6,466 nucleotides of DNA from Betaproteobacteria bacterium UBA6910 (GTDB lineage Bacteria > Pseudomonadota > Gammaproteobacteria > Burkholderiales > UBA6910), in NCBI GenBank assembly GCA_002451065.1, contig DKBC01000140.1:1-6466 (forward strand). The letters run 5' to 3'. Of the stretch, positions 1 through 5,325 are shown piece after piece. The position numbers were made by a program, and so were the translations under genes. Below the pieces are notes generated by a model, which saw only the letters and a program-made list of their open reading frames with translations, was not told where the DNA came from and did no database searches. Position 1 is the stretch's first letter, and each line of letters begins with the position of its first letter.

Positions 1-1
1 G

Positions 2-1063
2 GTGACCTACACCTCCGGCACCACGGGTTCGCCCAAGGGCGTGTGCCTGGGAGCGGACGCCATGGAGCGGGTCGCCGGATCCCTCGCCACCGCCGCCCGC
101 CTGCGCCCGGGCGATCGCCATCTTTCTGCCCTTCCTCTGCCGACGCTGCTGGAAAACGTGGGCGGCATTTACGCGCCGCTGCTAGCCGGTGCCTGCGCCG
201 TGATACCGACCCTGGCTAGCGTTGGCTTGCAGGGAGCCGCGTGCTTCGACGCCGGCATGCTGATGACGGCGCTCTGGGCCTACGAGGCCGGCAGCGTGAT
301 CCTGACGCCCCAGATGCTCCAGGGTTTGGTGGCTGCCCTGGAAACCGGCCTCCCGACACCCAAGCGCCTACGCTTCGTGGCGGTCGGGGGCGCGCCGGCA
401 GGCATCCGCCTGCTGGAGCGCGCCGCGCGCGTCGGGCTCCCGGTGTTCGAAGGCTACGGCCTGTCGGAATGCGCCTCGGTGGTCGCGCTCAACACGGCGG
501 ATGCGACGCGGCGCGGGAGCGTGGGCAGACCATTGCCCCATGCCCGTGTCTCCATCGCGCCCGACGGCGAGATCCTGGTTTCCGGCGCCACGCTGCTGGG
601 ATACGCGGGAGTGGACCAACGCCCGCCCCCCCCGCTTTGCCCAACGGGAGACCTGGGCCGCATCGACGCGGACGGGTTCCTCTATGTGACGGGACGCAAG
701 AAAAACATGTTCATCACCTCGTTCGGCCGCAATGTCGCGCCGGAGTGGGTGGAACGGGAGCTTACGCTGCAGCCGGCCATAGCCCAGGCGGCAGTGTTTG
801 GCGAGGGCCGGCCCTGGAGCGTCGCGGTCATCGTTCCCCGGGGCGGCTTCGATCCCTCCGCCGTCGCCTCCGCCATCGCGGATGCCAACAGCCAGCTCCC
901 GGACTACGCCCGAGTGGGCGCCTGGCTCCGCAGCGACGGGCCGTTCACGCCCGCCAACGGGCAGCTGACCCCGAACGGGCGGGCTCGCCGCGACGCCATC
1001 CTCGCGGCCTATGGCAGACACATTGACCAACTCTATGAGGAAGAAACCGTTGGCGTTTTATGA
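2..1063 (+). CDS. AMP-forming acyl-CoA synthetase-like (ANL superfamily) enzyme, 5' partial
   Basis: This is the C-terminal 353 residues of an AMP-binding enzyme that would activate a carboxylic acid as an acyl-adenylate and pass it to CoA or another thiol. The reading frame is open at the window edge, so the N-terminus (probably over 100 residues) is missing and the GTG at base 2 is not the true start. Counting from base 2, the phosphate-binding loop TSGTTGSPKG is at residues 4-13, the adenine-binding segment GYGLSECA at 151-158, the ribose-binding TGDLGR at 215-220, and the hinge GRKKNMFITSFGRN at 231-244. The hinge wording resembles long-chain fatty acyl-CoA synthetases more than acetyl-CoA synthetases. 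The C-terminal segment that normally carries the adenylation lysine reads NGQLTPNGRARRD (319-331), with arginines where lysine is expected. No membrane segment is seen, so it is probably cytosolic or peripheral. It overlaps the next gene and is probably co-transcribed with it. The superfamily call is firm; the substrate is unknown. Confidence 0.9.
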   Translation: MTYTSGTTGSPKGVCLGADAMERVAGSLATAARLRPGDRHLSALPLPTLLENVGGIYAPLLAGACAVIPTLASVGLQGAACFDAGMLMTALWAYEAGSVILTPQMLQGLVAALETGLPTPKRLRFVAVGGAPAGIRLLERAARVGLPVFEGYGLSECASVVALNTADATRRGSVGRPLPHARVSIAPDGEILVSGATLLGYAGVDQRPPPPLCPTGDLGRIDADGFLYVTGRKKNMFITSFGRNVAPEWVERELTLQPAIAQAAVFGEGRPWSVAVIVPRGGFDPSAVASAIADANSQLPDYARVGAWLRSDGPFTPANGQLTPNGRARRDAILAAYGRHIDQLYEEETVGVL

Positions 1064-1733
1064 CGAATTACTGGCCACGACCGAGACCGAGCGCGCCGGC
1101 CTCCTGGCCATTCCCTTCATCCACGAAGGCGCTGCCGGCCGCATTACCCGCGACCAGTACCTCGCCTTTCTCGGACAGGCCTACCATCACGTTAAGCACA
1201 CGCTGCCGCTGCTCATGGCCTGCGGCGCGCGGCTTCCAGAATCCAAGGGCTGGCTGAGGGTCGCCATGGCCGAGTACATCAAGGAGGAAACCGGCCATGA
1301 AGAATGGATCCTCAGCGACATTCGGGCCTGCGGCGGAGACCCGGAGCGGGTGCGCCGCGCGCGTCCCGGCATTGGCGCAGAGCTGATGGTGGCGTACGCC
1401 TATGACACCATTCAGCGCGGAAACCCGGTGGGTTTTCTCGGCATGGTGCTGGTGCTGGAAGGCACCAGCGTGCAGGTGGCCAGCCAGGCGGCGCAGGCGA
1501 TCAAGAAAAGCCTTGGGCTGCCCGACGCCGCCTTCTCCTACCTGACATCCCATGGCGCGCTCGACATCGAGCACACCCGCTTCTTCGCTTCCCTGGCGAA
1601 CCGCATTGGCGACGCCGCGGACCGGGAAGCGGTTATTCACTGCGCCAGGGTTTTCTACCGGCTCTATGGCGACATCTTCCGCGCCCTTGGCCGGGAGACC
1701 GGCATCGGCGGCGAATTGCGGGAGGCGGCATGA
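1011..1733 (+). CDS. TenA/haem-oxygenase-fold iron-containing redox enzyme (candidate diiron oxidase)
   Basis: A 240-residue, mostly helical protein resembling the TenA/PqqC/haem-oxygenase-like superfamily, often annotated as TenA family regulator or iron-containing redox enzyme. Visible elements are a histidine-rich helix YHHVKHTLPLL (58-68), EETGHEEW (92-99, giving E93-x2-H96), a central glutamate E150 in VLEGTS, and H181-x3-D185-x2-H188 in SHGALDIEH. A helix E/H pair, a mid-protein E, and HxxxDxxH near the C-terminus form the ligand pattern known from haem-oxygenase-like diiron oxidases such as CADD, SznF and UndA. Thiaminase TenA has no such metal motif. I infer an O2-using non-haem iron enzyme acting on the product of the upstream ligase, not a thiamin enzyme or a regulator. 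Start choice is uncertain: ATG 1011 overlaps the upstream gene by 53 bases and has no Shine-Dalgarno, ATG 1035 is in frame, and TTG 1050 has AGGAAG upstream. The stop overlaps the next start (ATGA). Confidence 0.82.
   Translation: MADTLTNSMRKKPLAFYDELLATTETERAGLLAIPFIHEGAAGRITRDQYLAFLGQAYHHVKHTLPLLMACGARLPESKGWLRVAMAEYIKEETGHEEWILSDIRACGGDPERVRRARPGIGAELMVAYAYDTIQRGNPVGFLGMVLVLEGTSVQVASQAAQAIKKSLGLPDAAFSYLTSHGALDIEHTRFFASLANRIGDAADREAVIHCARVFYRLYGDIFRALGRETGIGGELREAA
1037..1042 (+). promoter_or_regulatory. Possible Shine-Dalgarno for an internal start of the TenA-like gene
   Basis: AGGAAG lies 7 bases before an in-frame TTG at 1050, whose product would begin at LAFYDELL. Neither ATG 1011 nor ATG 1035 has a purine-rich site at a suitable distance. 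The site is inside the coding end of the ligase gene, where it encodes part of a glutamate run, so chance occurrence is quite possible. Confidence 0.3.
1720..1725 (+). promoter_or_regulatory. Shine-Dalgarno of the SDR gene
   Basis: GGGAGG is followed by 4 bases and the ATG at 1730. It is the strongest ribosome binding site in the window and fixes the SDR start. It lies inside the last codons of the TenA-like gene, so translation of the two is likely coupled through the ATGA overlap at 1730-1733. Confidence 0.75.
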
Positions 1734-2539
1734 ACCTGAACGGAGCGCGCGTCGTCCTCACCGGCGCCGGGAGCGGGATCGGCCGCAGCCTGGCACTGGA
1801 ACTCGCCCGCCGCGGCAGCTTCATGGTCCTGGTGGGACGCAACCAGGAGCGCCTGTCTTCCGCGGCCAGCGAAGCCCGGGCCGCCGGAGGGCGGGCCCTG
1901 ACCTTCAACTTCGACGTTTCCCAAGTGCACGGCCACGAGCGCCTGGCCGGATTCGCCGTCGAGAATCTGGGCGGGGTGGACATCCTGATCAACAACGCCG
2001 GCGTCTCCAGCTTCCAGGAGTTCGCACGCCAGGATCCCGCCGACATCGACCGGCTGATCCGCACCAACGTGACCGGTCCCCTGCTGCTGACCCGCGCGGT
2101 GTTGCCCCTGATGCTGGAGCAGGGCCGCGGCCGGATCGTGAACGTCGGCTCGGCATTCGGATCCATCGCCTTCGCCCACTGGGCCGCCTATTCCGCCAGC
2201 AAGTTCGCCCTCCGGGGCTTCTCCGAGGCGCTGCGGCGGGAACTGGACGGGTCGGGCGTGGGCGTCACCTACGTCGCCCCCCGCGCGACCCGCACCCCTC
2301 TCAATTCCGATGCGGTGTACCAGTTGTCGAAAAAAACCGGGATGAACATCGATTCGCCGGAGACCGTGGCCCTGGCCATCGTGAAAGCCATCGAGACCGG
2401 CCGGGACGAGCACGCCATCGGCGGCCCCGAGCGTTTCTTCGGCAAGTTGAACGCGCTCTTTCCCGGCATCGTCAACAGCGCCCTGCGCGGACAGAATCGC
2501 GCGGCGCGGGAACTGCTGCAGCCCGCCGGCCGCCCATGA
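1730..2539 (+). CDS. Classical short-chain dehydrogenase/reductase (SDR)
   Basis: A 269-residue NAD(P)-dependent oxidoreductase of the classical SDR family, a typical length being about 250. The dinucleotide loop TGAGSGIG is at residues 11-18, an arginine follows strand 2 (VGRN, 35-38), and NNAG is at 88-91. The catalytic set is N113, S141, Y154 and K158 in YSASK. The arginine after strand 2 suggests NADPH preference, which is inference. The usual PG segment after strand 6 is replaced by APRATRTPLN (183-192), and the last 30 or so residues form an extra helical tail. No signal peptide or membrane segment is seen, so it is cytosolic. It begins with ATGA on the upstream stop with a good GGGAGG site, and its own stop overlaps the next start in the same way. 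Beside an acyl-activating enzyme and a diiron-type oxidase it would oxidise or reduce a hydroxyl/carbonyl group on a shared intermediate. The true substrate cannot be read from sequence. Confidence 0.93.
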   Translation: MNLNGARVVLTGAGSGIGRSLALELARRGSFMVLVGRNQERLSSAASEARAAGGRALTFNFDVSQVHGHERLAGFAVENLGGVDILINNAGVSSFQEFARQDPADIDRLIRTNVTGPLLLTRAVLPLMLEQGRGRIVNVGSAFGSIAFAHWAAYSASKFALRGFSEALRRELDGSGVGVTYVAPRATRTPLNSDAVYQLSKKTGMNIDSPETVALAIVKAIETGRDEHAIGGPERFFGKLNALFPGIVNSALRGQNRAARELLQPAGRP

Positions 2540-3201
2540 GCCGGGGCCGACGGGCATGGGGCGCCGTGGGGTGCCTGGGAGTTCTTTGGCTGTCGCTCAT
2601 CGCCAGCGCCCGGGCGGACGCGTCCATGGAAACTTCCCTGGAGCGGATCCGCCACGAATGGGCCGTGGTGATGTTCCGGATCGCCCCCGAGAAGCGCGCG
2701 GGCGCCCTGGCCACGCTCTCTGAAATGGCCCAGGGCGTCGCCGAACGCTACCCGGGGCGCGCCGAGCCCGTCGCCTGGGACGGCATCGTCCTTGCGGCCT
2801 ACGCGCAGGCCCGCGGACCCTTGTTCGGGTACCTGGCGGCACAAAGTGCCCGTGACCTGCTGCTGGAAGCCGGGCGGGCCGATCCCGCCAGCCTCGACGG
2901 CATCGGCTACGCCGCCCTCGCGGGGCTCTACTGGAATGCGGCTCCCTGGCCGCTCGCCTTCGGCGATTCCGACACTGCCCGCGCCTACCTTCGGAAAGCC
3001 CTGGAGACCGCGCCCGACACCCTGGAAGCCCAGCTGCGGCTGACAGAATTGCTCCTCGAACAAGGAGACACCCGCGGCGCGGCCCGCAGCGCCCATCGCG
3101 CCCTGGCCGCCAAGGAAGACAGCGGCCTCGGGCATGATATCCCGCCCGGCCGGCGCCGCGAACTGATTCGCCTGCTCGCCTCCGCCGACAACCGCCGCTA
3201 G
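2536..3201 (+). CDS. Exported TPR-like protein, function unknown
   Basis: A 221-residue protein with a clear N-terminal signal peptide: basic MSRGRR, a hydrophobic core at about residues 8-24, and a likely cleavage after ASARA at residue 27. There is no lipobox cysteine at the cleavage site, so a soluble periplasmic protein is most likely. The mature part is alpha-helical and alanine/leucine rich. Residues about 145-192 read as TPR-like helix pairs (ARAYLRKALETAPDTLEAQ, then LRLTELLLEQGDTRGAARSA). The preceding WPLAFGDSDTARAYL recalls the TRAP-transporter TatT-type TPR proteins, but I am not certain of that relationship. The start is ATG 2536, chosen because it gives the signal peptide and an ATGA overlap with the SDR stop; there is no separate Shine-Dalgarno, so translation is probably coupled. 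The same frame stays open far upstream, but that stretch is a shadow of the SDR and TenA-like genes. It may be a scaffold or binding protein for the pathway's product, which is inference. Confidence 0.82.
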   Translation: MSRGRRAWGAVGCLGVLWLSLIASARADASMETSLERIRHEWAVVMFRIAPEKRAGALATLSEMAQGVAERYPGRAEPVAWDGIVLAAYAQARGPLFGYLAAQSARDLLLEAGRADPASLDGIGYAALAGLYWNAAPWPLAFGDSDTARAYLRKALETAPDTLEAQLRLTELLLEQGDTRGAARSAHRALAAKEDSGLGHDIPPGRRRELIRLLASADNRR

Positions 3202-3225
3202 ATCCGCTACCGAAACCCGCTGCTC

Positions 3226-3257
3226 GGGAAGCGCCATATTGCGCATAATGGGAAGCG
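3226..3257 (+). promoter_or_regulatory. Candidate operator: direct repeat GGGAAGCG flanking an imperfect palindrome
   Basis: GGGAAGCG occurs at 3226-3233 and again at 3250-3257, 24 bases apart. Between them, overlapping the first copy, GCGCCATATTGCGC (3231-3244) is a palindrome at 12 of 14 positions. OmpR-type regulators often bind direct repeats and autoregulate, so this is a reasonable operator candidate for the regulator encoded just downstream. The 24-base spacing is not the usual 10-11, and this assignment is inference. Confidence 0.35.
3244..3249 (+). promoter_or_regulatory. Possible -10 element for the two-component operon
   Basis: CATAAT matches the sigma-70 -10 consensus at 5 of 6 positions in an otherwise GC-rich region. 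No good -35 is found at 17 bases (TGCTCG at 3221-3226 is poor), so an activator or simple read-through from the upstream operon is possible. If used, transcription would begin near 3256, which would exclude the upstream TTG 3239 and ATG 3248 as translation starts and favour TTG 3281. Confidence 0.25.
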
Positions 3258-3280
3258 TACCGGTTTCGGGAATACCTGCT

Positions 3281-3949
3281 TTGCGAATATTGCTGGTCGA
3301 GGATGACTCGCTGCTGGGCGACGGCGTCCGCGCCGGTCTCGCCCAAGAGGGCTATGCGGTGGACTGGGTGCGGGACGGCCGGGCAGCCCAGACCGCCCTC
3401 GCGTCGGGGGGCTACGATTTACTGGTGCTTGACCTGGGTCTTCCCGGGGTCCCGGGTCTGGAACTGCTCGACGCGCTGAGGCGCGCGCACAACAACCTGC
3501 CGGTGCTGATCCTAACCGCCCGGGACAGCGTGGCCGACCGCGTCAAGGGCCTGGACAGCGGCGCCGACGACTACTTGGTCAAGCCTTTTGACCTGGAGGA
3601 GCTGACCGCCCGGGTCCGGGTGTTGCTCCGGCGCGGCGCCGGCCGCGCCGCTCCGGTGATCCGGCACGGCGACATCGTGCTGGACCCCGCCTCCCATGCG
3701 GTCACGCTCAAGGACAAGCCGGTAGAACTTTCCCCCCGCGAGTTCGCGGTGCTTCGCGAGCTGCTGGAGAACGCCGGCCAGGTGCTTTCCCGGGCGCGCC
3801 TGGAGCAAAGCCTCTATGGCTGGGATCGGGAGGTCGAAAGCAACGCCGTCGAGGTGCACGTCCACTACCTTCGGCGCAAACTCGGCAGCGGCCTGATCAA
3901 GACGCTGCGCGGGATCGGCTATTTGGTGGAGCGGCCGACAAGGAAATGA
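3281..3949 (+). CDS. OmpR/QseB-type two-component response regulator
   Basis: A DNA-binding response regulator of 222 residues if started at TTG 3281, which yields the canonical MRILLVEDD N-terminus and the usual family length. TTG 3239 and ATG 3248 would add 14 or 11 unconserved residues. GGGA at 3268-3271 lies 9 bases before TTG 3281. The receiver domain (1-118) has the acidic pair D8-D9, phosphoacceptor D51 in VLDLGLPG, switch T79 in ILTARD, and K101 in LVKPFD. The winged-helix effector domain (about 128-218) has ELSPREFAVL, SRARLEQSLYGWD, ESNAVEVHVHYLRRKLG and a terminal IKTLRGIGYLV, all typical of the QseB/PmrA/TctD group. All phosphorelay residues are intact. Its stop overlaps the kinase start (ATGA), making the kinase its cognate partner. 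It probably regulates its own operon and may control the neighbouring biosynthetic genes. Orthology to qseB itself is not claimed. Confidence 0.95.
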   Translation: MRILLVEDDSLLGDGVRAGLAQEGYAVDWVRDGRAAQTALASGGYDLLVLDLGLPGVPGLELLDALRRAHNNLPVLILTARDSVADRVKGLDSGADDYLVKPFDLEELTARVRVLLRRGAGRAAPVIRHGDIVLDPASHAVTLKDKPVELSPREFAVLRELLENAGQVLSRARLEQSLYGWDREVESNAVEVHVHYLRRKLGSGLIKTLRGIGYLVERPTRK

Positions 3950-5325
3950 TGACGCGGGAGCATCCTGCCGCAGACAAGGCGCTGGCGTCGATGACTGCTC
4001 CCTCCCTGCGCCGGCGGCTTCTGCTGCTCCTGCTGTCATCCATCGCCCTGCTCTGGGTCGGCACCGCGGCCATCTCGTTTGCAGCGGCGCGCCATGAGAT
4101 TGGCGAACTGTTCGATGCCCAGCTCGCCCAGTCAGCCCAGGTGATCATGGCGCAGGCCCAGTACCAGCTCGAGCAGGTGGCCACCGAGGTGGAAGAATTT
4201 CAGCACCGCTACGAGCAGAAGCTCGCATTCCAGATCTGGGACGCTCGGGGCCGGCTGCTGCTGCGCACCGCCAACGCGCCGATGGTGCGCATGTCGGATT
4301 CGGACGCGGGCTTTAGCGACACCGTGATCGGTGGTGCGGTATTTCGGGTCTTCTCGCGCTGGGAGAGGGACGGCAGATTTCTGATCCAAGTGGGGCAAAG
4401 CGAGGAGATCCGCGATGAGCTCGCCTCGGACATCGTGCTGATCCTGCTGACTCCGGTGCTGTTCGGATTTCCCGTCCTGGCGCTGCTGATCTGGGCCTCG
4501 GTGGGACGGAGTCTGGCACCCCTGGATCAGACCACCAGGGAGGTCGGAAACCGTGCGCCCGGTAATCTCACCCCCATTGGCAGCGCCCAGGCGCCGGCGG
4601 AAATCCGGCCGCTAATCAACGCCCTGAACGACTTGTTCCTTAGGCTCCAGGAGGCCTTCGAGAGCGAGCGCCGCTTCACCGCGGACGCCGCCCATGAGCT
4701 GCGCACCCCCCTGGCCGCGCTCAAGACCCATTGCCAAGTGGCCCTGCGCGCCTCGGCGGAGCCCGAGCGGCGTCGGGCCCTGAACCAGGTGATTAACGGC
4801 GTCGAGCGTGCGGCTCAGGTGGTGCACCAGCTGCTGACGCTGGCGCGGGTGGACCCGGAATCAGCCCTGGCGGGCTTCGCGCCCGTGGACCTGCATGCCC
4901 TCGCGGAAAAGGTCCTGTCCGATTTCGGCTCCCAAGCGGTGGAGCGGCGGATCGAACTGGCCCTCGAAGAGGGGGCCGGCCCCCGGGTCAGCGGCGATCC
5001 GGGGACCCTCGGGGTGCTGCTGAGTAACCTGGTGGACAACGCGCTACGCTACACGCCGGAGGGCGGCGCGGTCTCGGTTCGCGCCCTTCTGTTGGACGGT
5101 GCGCCGGTGCTTGAGGTGCAAGACACCGGCCCGGGAATCCCCCCGGACCAGCGCAGCAGGGTGTTCGAGCGCTTCTATCGCCTTCCGGGCAGCGAGCAGC
5201 AGGGGAGCGGGCTGGGGCTTTCCATCGCGAGGCGCGTCGCGGAACTGCACCGCGCCGAAATCCAGCTTGGGGACGGTGCGGAGGGACGGGGATTGCGGGT
5301 GCGGGTCCGCTTCCCGGCTATTTGA
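3946..5325 (+). CDS. QseC/TctE-type membrane sensor histidine kinase
   Basis: A 459-residue sensor kinase, complete and of normal length. Membrane segment 1 is at about residues 25-47 after a basic SLRRR, membrane segment 2 at about 163-185, with a periplasmic sensor of about 115 residues between. The sensor contains FQIWDARGRLLLRTANAP (95-112), typical of the 2CSK_N-type domain of QseC-like kinases; the ligand cannot be predicted. HAMP-like linker follows, then the dimerisation/phosphoacceptor motif FTADAAHELRTPLAALK (244-260) with H250, N-box SNLVDNALRYTP (360-371), G1 DTGPGIP (393-399), F-box ERFYR (408-412) and G2 GSGLGLSI (420-427). All catalytic motifs are intact. Start choice: ATG 3946 overlaps the regulator stop, ATG 3949 has AGGA at a better spacing of 4, and ATG 3991 sits just before the basic membrane anchor. 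Its 3' end overlaps argA on the other strand by 8 bases. Confidence 0.95.
   Translation: MMTREHPAADKALASMTAPSLRRRLLLLLLSSIALLWVGTAAISFAAARHEIGELFDAQLAQSAQVIMAQAQYQLEQVATEVEEFQHRYEQKLAFQIWDARGRLLLRTANAPMVRMSDSDAGFSDTVIGGAVFRVFSRWERDGRFLIQVGQSEEIRDELASDIVLILLTPVLFGFPVLALLIWASVGRSLAPLDQTTREVGNRAPGNLTPIGSAQAPAEIRPLINALNDLFLRLQEAFESERRFTADAAHELRTPLAALKTHCQVALRASAEPERRRALNQVINGVERAAQVVHQLLTLARVDPESALAGFAPVDLHALAEKVLSDFGSQAVERRIELALEEGAGPRVSGDPGTLGVLLSNLVDNALRYTPEGGAVSVRALLLDGAPVLEVQDTGPGIPPDQRSRVFERFYRLPGSEQQGSGLGLSIARRVAELHRAEIQLGDGAEGRGLRVRVRFPAI
5318..5325. other. Tail-to-tail overlap of sensor kinase and argA stop regions
   Basis: The argA TAG (complement of 5318-5320) lies inside the last codons of the kinase gene, while the kinase TGA is at 5323-5325. 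There is therefore no intergenic space and no room for a conventional terminator between the convergent genes. I see no GC hairpin with a following T-run on either strand nearby. Confidence 0.85.

Larger units (their letters stand above)
3210..3269 (+). repeat. 8-base inverted repeat around the regulator upstream region
   Basis: CCGAAACC at 3210-3217 and its exact complement GGTTTCGG at 3262-3269 flank 44 bases between the TPR gene and the regulator start. The loop is too long for an intrinsic terminator and no T-run follows. It could be a pair of half-sites or chance. Confidence 0.3.

Noticed and set aside
241..1026. Alternative 261-residue + strand frame inside the ligase gene
   Set aside because: Overlaps the region encoding conserved ANL motifs and translates to arginine-rich sequence without a family signature.
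1011..1733. Thiamin-salvage TenA (aminopyrimidine aminohydrolase) or transcriptional regulator
   Set aside because: No thiamin genes are adjacent and no helix-turn-helix is evident, and the HxxxDxxH metal motif fits the diiron-oxidase branch better.
1552..2535. Long open frame upstream of and continuous with the exported TPR protein
   Set aside because: It lies over the TenA-like and SDR genes in another frame, reads as arginine/proline-rich low-complexity sequence, and the signal peptide beginning at 2536 marks the real start.
1664..2557. 297-residue open frame on the - strand
   Set aside because: Complement of the SDR gene, whose motifs are all intact on the + strand; no domain is visible in the antisense product.
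2269..3246. 325-residue open frame on the - strand
   Set aside because: Antisense to the SDR and TPR genes, glycine/arginine-rich with no recognisable domain; typical of GC-rich DNA where the opposite strand lacks stops.
3210..3269. Intrinsic terminator between the TPR gene and the response regulator
   Set aside because: The inverted repeat has a 44-base loop and no T-run, so it does not fit a Rho-independent terminator.
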